Of a stretch of 64,000 nt of DNA, positions 8,578-17,613 are shown in pieces. The stretch's first letter is position 1, and each line of letters begins with the position of its first letter. The stretch comes from an uncultured cyanobacterium. GTDB lineage: Bacteria > Cyanobacteriota > Cyanobacteriia > Cyanobacteriales > Nostocaceae. The notes below the pieces were generated by a model. The model saw nothing but the letters and a program-made list of their open reading frames with translations. It was not told the DNA's origin and did no database searches. Made by a program: the position numbers and the translations under genes. The stretch is from positions 17,672-81,671 of the forward strand of contig CAIVAU010000173.1 in NCBI GenBank assembly GCA_903903925.1, in the 5' to 3' direction.

Positions 8578-9561
8578 TTATCGAGAGTACTTAGCCTCTT
8601 TGTGCGCTGCATAAACTCCTTGCACATTATACCAATTCAGAAAAATTCGGGCAATTTCTAGGGCTAACTGAGTTTTACCTGAGTTAATTAGCCAGCCTAA
8701 AAAAGGAGCCATAGTGCGTTCGTTAAGACTACCATTCAGTGAGAGAATTCCCCAAAGGAGGCGATGCAACCAAGTCATTTGAATCATCATTCGCACTTCC
8801 CATACCGGGTGTTTTTGATAAAACAAAACTCCCATACGTCCGCGTTGAATTTCTCTGTCAATTAAGCGAGGAATTTGCTCTAAGCTAAAGGGTGGATGCC
8901 AGTGATAGCCAACGGCAGATGGACATTTAATTAATTTCAAACCCAGTTGTTTAAGCCTGACACCAAGTTCTAAATCTTCCCAGCCATAGAGTTGAAAGCG
9001 AGTGTCAAACAGTCCCGCTTTCTCTAACCAATGCTTAGGAATCGCGACATTTCCCGTTGCAAAAAAAGCGGCGGAAAAATCTGTTAACTTGTACGGTTCA
9101 GCAGTTGGGTGATCGAAATTGCAAGTATTAATCACTGCACCGTAGGTAAAAAAGCGATCGCTACCCAATGTCTTTTTTCCTTCTATCAGTGCTGAATGAT
9201 GAGCTTGCAGGAAATTCTCAGTCACGACTAAATCACTATCAATAAAAATAATCATATCTCCCAATGCTTGTTCTACTCCCAAATTCCGTGCTGCTGCTGG
9301 TCCCTGATGATTTTGAAGAAACTCTCGCACATGGGGGAACTCGTCTTTGTTTGTCTCTAACCAGTCCAATGTCCCATCAGTCGAACCATCATCCACCAAT
9401 ACCACCTCATAACCTTCTAGAGATGCAGCATTCAACATCTCCACATCTGTTAATTGCTGCATTTCCAATGCTCTGAGGCACTTTTCCAAAATTGGTTGAC
9501 GATTGTAAGTTGGAATCACAACGCTAAAAAACACACTCTCACCCACAACACTATTGCCCAT
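8578..9561 (-). CDS. Glycosyltransferase family 2
   Basis: A 327-residue GT-A fold inverting glycosyltransferase. Motifs in order: FFSVVIPTYNRQPILEKCL (about 10-28), VLVDDGSTDGTLDWL (about 54-68), the DXD-type IIFIDSDLVV (about 105-114) and the acceptor-side motif GWEDLELGVRLK (about 193-204) characteristic of chondroitin-synthase-like and mycofactocin-type GT2 enzymes. No membrane segment. Likely acts in polysaccharide or glycolipid synthesis; donor and acceptor cannot be told. The upstream gap to the next gene contains GGGAGCAGGGAGTA repeats. Confidence 0.85.
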   Translation of the reverse strand: MGNSVVGESVFFSVVIPTYNRQPILEKCLRALEMQQLTDVEMLNAASLEGYEVVLVDDGSTDGTLDWLETNKDEFPHVREFLQNHQGPAAARNLGVEQALGDMIIFIDSDLVVTENFLQAHHSALIEGKKTLGSDRFFTYGAVINTCNFDHPTAEPYKLTDFSAAFFATGNVAIPKHWLEKAGLFDTRFQLYGWEDLELGVRLKQLGLKLIKCPSAVGYHWHPPFSLEQIPRLIDREIQRGRMGVLFYQKHPVWEVRMMIQMTWLHRLLWGILSLNGSLNERTMAPFLGWLINSGKTQLALEIARIFLNWYNVQGVYAAHKEAKYSR

Positions 9562-9707
9562 CTCCAGAATAGGACAATTGCAGCGCTTACACTGTTCCTG
9601 TAAAAAAAGGGAGCAGGGAGTAGGGAGCAGGGAATTAAAAAAAAACTGTGATACTTCCTTCCCGCTGTAACATTACCGATGTCAATTTTTCTCCCCTGCC
9701 CCCCTGC

Positions 9708-10457
9708 CTATCTTGGTAATTTCAAATTCGCTACGATAGCAGACAGGTGCGGTTCAAAGCGTTGAAAGTCTTCTAGTGTTTCAAACTTACCTGTATCTAA
9801 GGTTGGGTTAAAGGCAGTAGTAATTACGTAAAGTGCGCTACCGTCAAAAGCGACATAACCTAGATGTTGCTCGTAGACTCCATTTTGTTGCTTACGTCCT
9901 ACAAATTCATAGCGTATTCCCGGAAGTTTACCAACCAACACTTGTTGTGGAGATATTTCAGAGAAAGTCATGCTTTTACCATAACTTACCTGACGGCTTG
10001 TTAATAGATCTTGATATTGCTCTGCAATCCAAATTTTGAGTGCTGCTGAAACTTGGGTTTTATACTTGGAACTTTGGTAGTCCACTTTTGATCTCAGTGG
10101 AATGCCAGTTGCTGCCAGCATCTTTTGAAAATTCAATTGCTGTCCTAGTGGGTACACTCCCATTTCTACCGTACCCAACCGTTTTTCTTTCACAAAAACG
10201 CATAGCAGGGGACCATTCTCCTTGCAAGGAACAACTTGCCAATCAGGAGGCGCACCAGTTTTTCCCAGTAGATACCTCCAGATATTTCCCTCAGTCAGAT
10301 TGGGAGTTATCGAAGAAGTGGTTAGAACCTGAGTTTCTCTTGAAGTTGACTGCAAGTTGCTGGCTATAGAAGTGTGGAGACGGGTCAACCTCATTCCTAA
10401 CGGTACCAATACAAGGATTGCACAACCGAGCAAAATATGATAAAGACGCAACACCAT
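9708..10457 (-). CDS. Conserved hypothetical protein with N-terminal membrane anchor
   Basis: 249 residues with an N-terminal hydrophobic segment (LYHILLGCAILVLVPLGM, about 5-22), then a soluble domain with two cysteines (VVPCKENGPLLCVF, about 77-90). It looks like an envelope protein anchored in the membrane with the bulk outside. The sequence is well behaved as coding DNA, but I recognise no family. Confidence 0.6.
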   Translation of the reverse strand: MVLRLYHILLGCAILVLVPLGMRLTRLHTSIASNLQSTSRETQVLTTSSITPNLTEGNIWRYLLGKTGAPPDWQVVPCKENGPLLCVFVKEKRLGTVEMGVYPLGQQLNFQKMLAATGIPLRSKVDYQSSKYKTQVSAALKIWIAEQYQDLLTSRQVSYGKSMTFSEISPQQVLVGKLPGIRYEFVGRKQQNGVYEQHLGYVAFDGSALYVITTAFNPTLDTGKFETLEDFQRFEPHLSAIVANLKLPR

Positions 10458-10771
10458 TTTTCTTGAAAATCCAGTGCGAGAGATTAGGAAACATTCCTAT
10501 GCATACAAATTGCTTTTTCCGCTTCATTTTTGATCCAAGGCTACAGCCTGCAAAGCTTCATAAATATAAATTTTTATAAATATTTAGTACAATAAACGAG
10601 ACTTCCCCAGAAGCTACCGGAAAATTCATCAGGGAAATGCCGAAAACCCTGTAACCACCTTCCAATAAGAGTAGTCACTCACCGGAGTAGACCTTATTCA
10701 CCCTCACAGTCGTAAAAAATTTATCCCATCATCCTAAATCCTAACTCCTGACTAACTCCGGCTTAGGCAAT
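10458..10771. other. Gene-free stretch with a short shared motif
   Basis: About 310 bp between rpsU and the anchored hypothetical gene. It contains GGGAAATGCCGAAAACCC (about 10634-10651), nearly the same as GGAAAATGCCGAAAACCCC at 58674-58692 beside an IS605-like scar. No reading frame of interest was seen. Confidence 0.4.
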
Positions 10772-10966
10772 TTAGCTGTATTGGGAATACTGTCTAAAAC
10801 GCTGCTTTTGCCTAGCGACTGCTTTGCGCTTCTCTTTTTCCAATGGTGTCTCAAAGTGACGCTTTTTCCTCATGTCTTGGAAAATTCCAGCCCGAGAAAC
10901 CTGTCGCTTAAATCTGCGCAAAGCTGATTCAATTTCTTCGTTTTCTCTCAAAACTACCTGCGTCAT
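10772..10966 (-). CDS. rpsU: 30S ribosomal protein S21
   Basis: A 64-residue basic protein of the small ribosomal subunit: MTQVVLRENEEIESALRRF, then the typical FKRQVSRAGIFQDMRKKRHFE and a basic tail. The frame is open further upstream to 11023, but the ATG at 10966 is preceded by AGGAGG with 8-base spacing and gives the normal S21 length. Stands alone, as often in cyanobacteria. Confidence 0.95.
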   Translation of the reverse strand: MTQVVLRENEEIESALRRFKRQVSRAGIFQDMRKKRHFETPLEKEKRKAVARQKQRFRQYSQYS

Positions 10967-11219
10967 TCTCATTCCTCCTCTGAATGAATAGCTGAAAGGT
11001 AGATAGCCAACACAACATACCACCGAAAATAATTCTTAGTTTCGGATTGTAGCACAAAGTTGGCAGAACCAATGCTTGTTCAAGGGAATCAACGCTAGGA
11101 AACGTCAAAAATTGAAGTATGTCATCGATATCAGCTTAGAATAGTGGTAGAGGTAACTAAGTAAGTTGGCGAGACTAATTCCAACTATGTAAACTTTTGT
11201 AAAATAGGGTGTAAGGCTT

Positions 11220-11279
11220 GTAGTTGCGCTTTCGCCTGTTGTCGCATTTCGTGGCTTCCCGCAAGGGTAGCGCAACTAC
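11220..11279. repeat. 60-bp inverted-repeat element
   Basis: GTAGTTGCGCT at 11220-11230 and its exact reverse complement AGCGCAACTAC at 11269-11279 enclose 38 bp that include GGCTTCCCGCAAGGGT. It can fold into one stem-loop. It sits in the 410-bp gap between rpsU and the GAF-TPR gene and resembles the short mobile palindromes common in cyanobacterial genomes. The rest of the gap shows nothing. Confidence 0.55.
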
Positions 11280-11377
11280 TAATTTTTAACAAAGGTTACT
11301 GAAAGCCCATACTGTACATGGTACTCCGGGTCAGTGTGGGTAGTTTAGGTTAGCTTTTGGAGGGATAACAAAAGTAG

Positions 11378-13174
11378 ATGAACTCACAACCACCACTGCC
11401 TAACAATGAAATAGCGAGGCTCAATGCACTTCGCCAGTATCAAATTCTTGACACTCCTGCGGAAAAAGTATTCGATGATAGCACGTTTTTAGCTGCACAA
11501 ATTTGCAGCACTCCAATTGCACTAATCACCCTACTTGATGGGAATCGACAGTGGTTCAAATCTAAAAGGGGTGTAGCCGTGTCGGAAACGAGCCGAGATG
11601 TTGCGTTCTGTGCCTACACGATATTACAGCACAAACCATTGGTCGTCAAGAATGCATTAGCAGACCCAAGGTTCGCGACCAACCCCTTAGTGATTTCCGA
11701 TCCCAAAATTCGGTTTTATGCTGGTGCACCTCTGGTCACACCAGAGGGTTTTGGGATTGGAACGTTATGTGTGATTGACCAAGTACCACGAGATCTCAGC
11801 CTGGAACAAGTGGAAGCACTACAGGTATTAAGTAACCAAGTGATGGCACAATTTGAGTTGCGGCGTAATGTAATCACGACTTCACGCGCTATTATGAAGC
11901 GACAGCAGGATGCTGCAATACTTCGGCGCCAGCAAGAATTTATCGAGTCTTTCTATCACCGAGGAATGGATAAGGCTCGAAGAGGAGATTACAAGGGAGC
12001 GATCGCCGACTTTAACCAATTCCTTGTCATTAATCCTCACGGTGCTAAAGCCTACTATAACCGAGGACTAGCACGTCGCCAATTGGGAGACAATCGCGGA
12101 GCAATGGCCGATTTCGACATCTACCTGCAGATGAATCCCAACGATGCAGATGCTCACTGCGATCGAGGAGTTGTCCGCTTTGAGATGGGAGACTACAAGG
12201 GAGCAATGGCTGATTATAGTCAGGCTACGCGGATCAATCCTGATTATACCATTGGCGATCGCAACCTCAGACTTGCTGGCTCTGAAGTTGGAGACAATCA
12301 TACTCAGCCTGTCTTCTATCCTGACTATACTGAAGCCGATATTGTGCTTGATAGTGACTCATACGTAGAAGAACAGTCGGTGACAATTGTTAACTACAGC
12401 CAGTCTGTATTCCATCCTGATTATACCGAAGTCGATATTGTGATTGATAGTGACCCATGTGTAGGAGAACAGTCGGGAGCAATTGTCAATTACACTCAGT
12501 CTTTACATCTTGAAACCAATAATTCCACAGTTGATCTTAGTCAAACTCACGCACAGTTGAATCTGAAAGATTACAGCGGTTCCCTCGCATATTATACCCA
12601 GATTTTAAAGCTTGATCCTAATAATGCTACAGCTTATAAGAGCCGTGCTTTCGTCTACTTTGAACTGGAAGATTACAGCGAAGCAATAGACGATTATACT
12701 CAGTCTTTGCTCCTCAATCCTGACGATGCCACAGCTTATAAAAATCGTGGTCTTGCTCGCTCTAAGCTGAAAGATTACAAAGGAGCAATTGAAGATTACA
12801 CTGAGTTTTTACAACTCAATCCTAATGATGCCACAGTTCATCAGAATCGTGGTTTTGCGTATTTTGAACTAGAACACTACAAGGCAGCAATTCAAGATTA
12901 CACCGAGTCTTTACAACTTAATCCCAATGATCCCAAAGTTTATTTTAGTCGGGCTGTTGCCTACTTTGAACTAGAAGACTACAAGGCAGCAATTGAAGAT
13001 TACACCGAGTCGCTGCAACTCAACCCCAATGATCCCACAGCTTATATCAACAGAGGTCATGCTCGCTCTAAACTGAAGGATTACAACGCAGCAATTGACG
13101 ATTACAAAAAAGCGCGGGAAGTCTCTAGCACAATGATTCAGCGTGTAAAACAGTCTCGAAATTATGAAGCTTAA
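11378..13174 (+). CDS. GAF-domain protein with tetratricopeptide repeats
   Basis: 598 residues. An N-terminal GAF domain (about 10-165; starts EIARLNALRQYQILDTPAE, with YAGAPLVTPEGFGIGTLCV) of the kind found before cyanobacterial histidine kinases, but no kinase follows. Three TPR units (about 195-300), a linker carrying two diverged copies of a roughly 40-residue unit (PDYTEADIVLDSD / PDYTEVDIVIDSD), then six TPR units (about 395-590) with near-identical DNA (YTESLQLNPNDP). Cytoplasmic signalling or scaffold protein that may bind a small ligand through GAF and partners through TPR. GGAGGGATAAC precedes the ATG. Orphan gene. Confidence 0.85.
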   Translation: MNSQPPLPNNEIARLNALRQYQILDTPAEKVFDDSTFLAAQICSTPIALITLLDGNRQWFKSKRGVAVSETSRDVAFCAYTILQHKPLVVKNALADPRFATNPLVISDPKIRFYAGAPLVTPEGFGIGTLCVIDQVPRDLSLEQVEALQVLSNQVMAQFELRRNVITTSRAIMKRQQDAAILRRQQEFIESFYHRGMDKARRGDYKGAIADFNQFLVINPHGAKAYYNRGLARRQLGDNRGAMADFDIYLQMNPNDADAHCDRGVVRFEMGDYKGAMADYSQATRINPDYTIGDRNLRLAGSEVGDNHTQPVFYPDYTEADIVLDSDSYVEEQSVTIVNYSQSVFHPDYTEVDIVIDSDPCVGEQSGAIVNYTQSLHLETNNSTVDLSQTHAQLNLKDYSGSLAYYTQILKLDPNNATAYKSRAFVYFELEDYSEAIDDYTQSLLLNPDDATAYKNRGLARSKLKDYKGAIEDYTEFLQLNPNDATVHQNRGFAYFELEHYKAAIQDYTESLQLNPNDPKVYFSRAVAYFELEDYKAAIEDYTESLQLNPNDPTAYINRGHARSKLKDYNAAIDDYKKAREVSSTMIQRVKQSRNYEA

Positions 13175-13231
13175 TTTCTCAATTAAGATTGCAGCAAGGC
13201 AAGAGATTGAGTGGGTAGAGTTGGTAATAAA

Positions 13232-13765
13232 TCAAGATTTGGTTGCATTAGCACTGGCTATATCTTTTTGTGGCAAAAGGTAAATAATTCCAGAAATTAA
13301 CGTCAAAGTAACAGAAACCCAAAAGGCAACTAAGGAAAGTAACTCCCACTCTTGTGGTAAAGGGGCGATCAAAAGTGCGATCGCCATAATTTGACTGACA
13401 GTTTTGAGTTTGCCCCAAATATTGGCTCCCGTAATCGTCGTTTGGCTGACACGCCAACCTGCGATCGCCAACTCCCGCGCTAAAATCAGGAACACTCCCC
13501 AAGCAGGGACTTGTCCCAATTCGATCAAAGCCAGTAAAGGTGCAAGTACCAGCAATTTATCCACCAATGGGTCTAGAAACTTACCTAGTTCACTAATTTG
13601 GTTAAGTCTCCTAGCTAAATAACCATCTAACCAATCAGTCAGCGCTGAAACGAGAAAAATTGCCAAACATACCCACCTAGCTTGGGGTGTAGGCTTATGT
13701 AAGCCATAAAGCAAAAATGGCAATCCTAGAAGGCGAGAGAAGGTAATCCAATTAGGTATCGTCAT
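13232..13765 (-). CDS. pgsA: CDP-diacylglycerol--glycerol-3-phosphate 3-phosphatidyltransferase
   Basis: Makes phosphatidylglycerol phosphate, precursor of phosphatidylglycerol, the only phospholipid of cyanobacterial membranes. The 177-residue integral membrane protein has the CDP-alcohol phosphotransferase signature DX2DGX2ARX8GX3DX3D: DWLDGYLARRLNQISELGKF then LDPLVDK (about 43-69). The start MTIPNWITFSRLLGLPFLL is typical. Length is normal. Confidence 0.95.
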   Translation of the reverse strand: MTIPNWITFSRLLGLPFLLYGLHKPTPQARWVCLAIFLVSALTDWLDGYLARRLNQISELGKFLDPLVDKLLVLAPLLALIELGQVPAWGVFLILARELAIAGWRVSQTTITGANIWGKLKTVSQIMAIALLIAPLPQEWELLSLVAFWVSVTLTLISGIIYLLPQKDIASANATKS

Positions 13766-13860
13766 GGAATTGTAGATTTTGGCTACTTCACAGATTAATC
13801 TATGTACTGTGAGATTTCTTGGTTGTCGTTGATGTTAGATTGTTGATTTGAGATTGTCGG

Positions 13861-14008
13861 AGGTGTGGGAAGTGTGGGGGGAATGGGGAGTGTGGGGAGT
13901 AATTAAGAATGGGTACATGAATCAGAATTTAAGTACCTCCCACACCCCCCCTCTCTCCACACTCCCCTCTCTCCACACTCCTCTCTCTCCACACTCCTCT
14001 CTCTCCAA
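13861..14008. repeat. Simple repeats: GTGTGGGGAGT tract and CTCTCTCCACACTC tandem
   Basis: A purine-rich GTGTGGGGAGT tract (13861-13902) and, after a short AT spacer, four tandem units of CTCTCTCCACACTC-type sequence (13950-14008) ending 12 bp before the aspA start. The two arms are roughly complementary and could pair. Confidence 0.65.
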
Positions 14009-14020
14009 TCCAAAATCTTT

Positions 14021-15430
14021 ATGACTCAACAAACAGATTCCCAAGTAAGAATAGAGCGCGATTCGATGGGCGATCGCCAAATACCAAGTAGCGCATACTA
14101 CGGCATTCAAACACTGCGAGCAATAGAGAATTTCCCTATTAGTGGCATCAAGCCCTTACCCACTTACGTAGATGCTTGTATTTTTATAAAAAAAGCTACA
14201 GCAATTGTTAACGGTGAACTAGGCTGCATTCCCCAAGAAATCAGTCATGCCATTGTGCAAGCAGCAGATGAAGTGTTGGCATTGAAGTTCCGGGATCAAT
14301 TTGTAGTAGATGTCTATCAAGCCGGTGCTGGTACGTCCCACCATATGAATGTGAACGAAGTCCTAGCAAATCGTGCTTTAGAAATTCTTGGCTATGAAAA
14401 AGGCAACTACAAGCAAGTTAGTCCTAATGACCATGTAAATTACGGGCAATCTACGAATGATGTGATCCCAACAGCAATTCGGATTGGAGGCTTATTAGCA
14501 TTGTCAAAGACACTACACCCATCTATAGACAAGGCGATAGCAGCATTAGAAGAAAAAGCCACCCAATTCCAAGATATTGTCAGGTCTGGCAGAACCCATA
14601 TGCAAGACGCCGTACCAGTGCGCCTGGGAGAGAATTTTCGCGCTTGGGCGCAGATTCTCACAGAACATCAAAACCGTATACATATCGCCTCAGGGGATTT
14701 AATGGTGCTAGGCTTGGGAGGTAGTGCAGTAGGAACAGGATTGAACACTCATCCCCAGTATCGTGCCTATGTCGTAAAAATTCTCTCAGAATTGATTCAT
14801 TGTCCTCTAGAACCTGCACCCCACTTAATGGCCGCAATGCAGAGTATGGCACCATTTGTCAGTGTTTCTGGCGCTTTACGCAACCTAGCTCAGGATCTAG
14901 TCAAAATATCCCATGACCTGCGCCTGATGGATTCAGGCCCTAAAACTGGTTTCAAAGAAATTCAACTACCCCCTGTGCAACCAGGTTCTTCGATCATGCC
15001 TGGCAAGTATAATCCAGTGATGGCAGAGATGACATCAATGGTGTGTTTTCAAGTCATGGGTTATGATAGCGCGATCGCCCTCGCAGCACAAGCAGGACAA
15101 TTAGAACTAAATGTCATGATGCCCCTAATTGCCTATAACCTGATTCACAGCATTGAGATTCTCGGTAACACCATCACCGCACTCACCGAACGCTGCATCA
15201 AGGAAATTATCGCTAACCCAGAACGTTGCTTGGCATACGCTGAAGGAAGCTTAGCTTTAGTAACCGCATTAAATCTCCATATTGGTTATTTGAATGCAGC
15301 TGCTGTGGCAAAAGAATCCTTAGAAACTGGTAAATCTCTGCGGCAAATTGTACTGGAACGAGGACTGATGAGTGAAGCAGAATTAGCGAAAGTACTAAAC
15401 CTAGAACAAATGAGTACCATTAACCACTAA
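14021..15430 (+). CDS. aspA: Aspartate ammonia-lyase (fumarase/aspartase superfamily)
   Basis: Reversible conversion of aspartate to fumarate and ammonia. The 469-residue protein has the superfamily signature GSSIMPGKYNPVMAE (about 326-340), with the catalytic serine loop, and upstream SGRTHMQDAVPVRLGE and NYGQSTNDVIPTA. The start (RIERDSMGDRQIPSSAYYGIQTLRA) and C-terminal region match aspartase better than fumarase C, but the K-Y in place of K-V after the PG is slightly unusual and class II fumarase cannot be excluded. The DUF362 gene follows after 7 bp, so the two form an operon. Confidence 0.85.
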   Translation: MTQQTDSQVRIERDSMGDRQIPSSAYYGIQTLRAIENFPISGIKPLPTYVDACIFIKKATAIVNGELGCIPQEISHAIVQAADEVLALKFRDQFVVDVYQAGAGTSHHMNVNEVLANRALEILGYEKGNYKQVSPNDHVNYGQSTNDVIPTAIRIGGLLALSKTLHPSIDKAIAALEEKATQFQDIVRSGRTHMQDAVPVRLGENFRAWAQILTEHQNRIHIASGDLMVLGLGGSAVGTGLNTHPQYRAYVVKILSELIHCPLEPAPHLMAAMQSMAPFVSVSGALRNLAQDLVKISHDLRLMDSGPKTGFKEIQLPPVQPGSSIMPGKYNPVMAEMTSMVCFQVMGYDSAIALAAQAGQLELNVMMPLIAYNLIHSIEILGNTITALTERCIKEIIANPERCLAYAEGSLALVTALNLHIGYLNAAAVAKESLETGKSLRQIVLERGLMSEAELAKVLNLEQMSTINH

Positions 15431-15437
15431 TAATATT

Positions 15438-16397
15438 ATGCAAACTCCATCCGTCAGCTTAATTCGTGCAAATTCCTATGCACCGGAAGTACTCAGGGAC
15501 TCTTTAGAAACGCTGCTGGAACCTTTTGGGGGAATAGCGGCATTTGTCAAACCTGGGAACCGCGTCTTACTTAAACCCAATCTACTTACAGGGGCACGCC
15601 CTAGTAAAGAGTGTACCACCCGCCCGGAACTAGTTTTTGTCGTTGCTCAGATGGTGATTGAGGCTGGTGGTAAGCCATTTTTGGGAGATAGTCCTGCTTT
15701 TGGTACTGCCAAGGGAGTAGCAGCGGCAAATGGCTATTTACCTATGTTAAAAGAACTGAATATCCCAATTATTGATTTTCATGGTCAGCGTTACCAAACT
15801 GTAAGCGAAGATTTTAACCACCTACTTCTGTCTAAAGAGGCGATGGAGGTGGATGTGGTCATTAATTTACCCAAGGTGAAATCTCATGCCCAACTGGTGC
15901 TGACTTTGGGAGTCAAAAACCTATTTGGTTGCGTTCCTGGCAAAATGAAAGCCTGGTGGCACATGGAAGCGGGAAAAGACGCGAACCGATTTGGTGAAAT
16001 GTTAGTCGAAACTGCTAGGGCGATTCATCCTAATCTGACGATATTAGACGGCATTATCGGTCATGAAGGTAATGGGCCTAGTGGTGGTGATCCCCGTCCA
16101 CTGGGTGTTTTAGGGGCATCATCAGATGTATTTGCCTTAGATCGGGCAATGGTGGAAATATTGAATGTACGACCGGAACAAGTACCCACCGTTGCTGCTT
16201 CAATGCGGTTGGGAGTTTGTCCTGAACTAGAGGATATCCACTTTCCCCAGTTACATCCTGATTTACTACAAATAGACGATTGGCGGCTTCCAGACAAGTT
16301 CTTACCAATTGATTTTGGTATGCCCCGCGTGATTAAGTCTACGTTCAAACATCTTTACATTCGGTTTATTAAGGAACCGATGAGTGTTTATGGGAAG

Positions 16398-16403
<6 letters not shown>
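15438..16403 (+). CDS. DUF362 domain-containing protein
   Basis: 321 residues matching the DUF362 family: VLLKPNLLTGARPSKECTT (about 46-64), GGKPFLGDSPAFGTAKGV, then VVINLPKVKSHAQLVLTLG and GVKNLFGCVPGKMK, with GPSGGDPRPLGVL near residue 215. These proteins are thought to act in redox or cofactor metabolism, often with an iron-sulfur domain, which is missing here. It is 7 bp downstream of aspA. The C-terminus is followed at once by heptamer repeats. Confidence 0.85.
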
Positions 16404-16443
<40 letters not shown>

Positions 16444-16580
16444 AAAAAGATTTTTGTCTAAAAATCTAGACAAAAGTTTTGTACTTCACTTACTCACAAT
16501 CTGGAATAAGTGCAAACTTTGCTACAACTATTTCAAAATTAGCAGAGTAAGCTAAATATACCCTCCGATTGCTTAATCAG

Positions 16581-16608
16581 ACCGCCCTAATCTAGTGGCG
16601 GTTTTTTT
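16581..16608 (+). terminator. Intrinsic terminator
   Basis: ACCGCC, a loop CTAATCTAGT, GGCGGT then seven T. Lies 178 bp after the DUF362 stop and probably ends the aspA-DUF362 transcript. The remaining DNA to 16954 is AT-rich and shows no gene. Confidence 0.8.
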
Positions 16609-16954
16609 CGTCATGATCCCTCATTGCCCTTATCCCCATTGAAAAAATTCAAGTCCTATTGATCAAATTTACCCTGGCAATGTTGGCACTATTTTTTGAG
16701 TACAATTACTGATGAATGCATCTCTAATAGCATTGCTATATTTATTACACTATAAAATTAAAGAAACGAAATTTCCGTAGTTGCAACATTTAAGATCTGA
16801 TTTTGTATTAAGTTTTTGACGTATAAAAAAGTGGGGAAAAATGATGGCTATTTTTTGATTAGTAGACTGTTTATTGAAAATAATAGCTAAAATGGTAGCA
16901 ACACTCTCCACAAGAGAGTAGAAATTTAAATGATGTGACGAACTTCAATTTTTT

Positions 16955-17173
16955 ATGAATTCAAATACCCCATCTGCCAATAACGATACCTATTCCCATC
17001 GATTGGCAGATATTGTGGGAACTGCGATCGGTCTGTTAACTCTGACGCTACCCCTGTTTGTTATAGCCCACTACTCTTCAAGCAGAGTACAGAATGACCA
17101 GTATCCCCTGACCTATAACCTACACACCCATGAAGAATACACAAATAAAGGTGGTGTTGTGAGCGAAAATTGA
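16955..17173 (+). CDS. Small single-pass membrane protein, unknown
   Basis: 72 residues: a polar N-terminus (about 20 residues), one hydrophobic helix (VGTAIGLLTLTLPLFVIAHY, about 21-40) and a polar tail with several Asn/His. Start ATG 16955. Possibly a small thylakoid or plasma-membrane protein; no family recognised. Confidence 0.45.
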   Translation: MNSNTPSANNDTYSHRLADIVGTAIGLLTLTLPLFVIAHYSSSRVQNDQYPLTYNLHTHEEYTNKGGVVSEN

Positions 17174-17232
17174 AGTCTAGAAGAAAGGTAGCTTGAGGCA
17201 TGGGGCGATCGGCAATGGTTTTTTTCTGGCAA

Positions 17233-17364
17233 CTATTTCGGTAACACCTCCTGTAAAGCTGTGATGAGTCGATTTACATTCTCTTGGCGACTGTTATAAC
17301 CCATTAGACCAATCCGCAAAATGCCTAACTGACATCTTGCACCATTCTGAATCAGCCCGATATA
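17233..17364 (-). pseudogene. Remnant of an alanine-glyoxylate / class V aminotransferase C-terminus
   Basis: Read on the reverse strand from about 17364, the frame gives GILRIGLMGYNSRQENVNRL, continues ITALQEVLPK and stops at 17233. The RIGLMG..ENV..L..AL..L pattern is the C-terminal end of the alanine-glyoxylate aminotransferase family (class V, PLP-dependent). Nothing of the PLP domain remains upstream, where repeat DNA begins. A dead fragment, probably cut by repeat or element insertion. Confidence 0.65.
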
Positions 17365-17475
17365 CCGCCCGACACTGAAGTGTTGGGCTAACAGCTTAAG
17401 TCCATTGAAATGGACTGAAATCCTTGATCAGTCCTCTTGAGAGCGCCCCACGGGCGGCACGCCACCCGTTATGAA
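17365..17475. repeat. Cluster of small hairpins (dispersed palindromic repeats)
   Basis: Contains CCCGACACTGAAGTGTTGGG (hairpin), AGTCCATTGAAATGGACT (hairpin, followed by GAAATC) and a GC-rich CCCACGGGCGGCACGCCACC segment. An inverted relative of the last lies at 21690-21713. Together they replace the missing part of the aminotransferase gene. Confidence 0.5.
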
Positions 17476-17482
17476 TGAAAGA

Positions 17483-17594
17483 AACTCCTCCTATTCCCTA
17501 TTCCCTGCTCCCTATTCCCTATTCCCTATTCCCTATTCCCTATTCCCTACTCCCTACTCCCTGCTCCCTGCTCCCTGCTCCCTGCTCCCTCTTG
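17483..17594. repeat. Heptamer tandem repeat (CCCTATT / CCCTGCT)
   Basis: About 15 units of CCCTATT, CCCTACT and CCCTGCT in tandem, ending just before the holA stop. It is the complement of the GGGAGCA/GGGAATA family seen elsewhere. Confidence 0.85.
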
Positions 17595-17613
17595 TCAAAG
17601 TAGACACTTGTTT

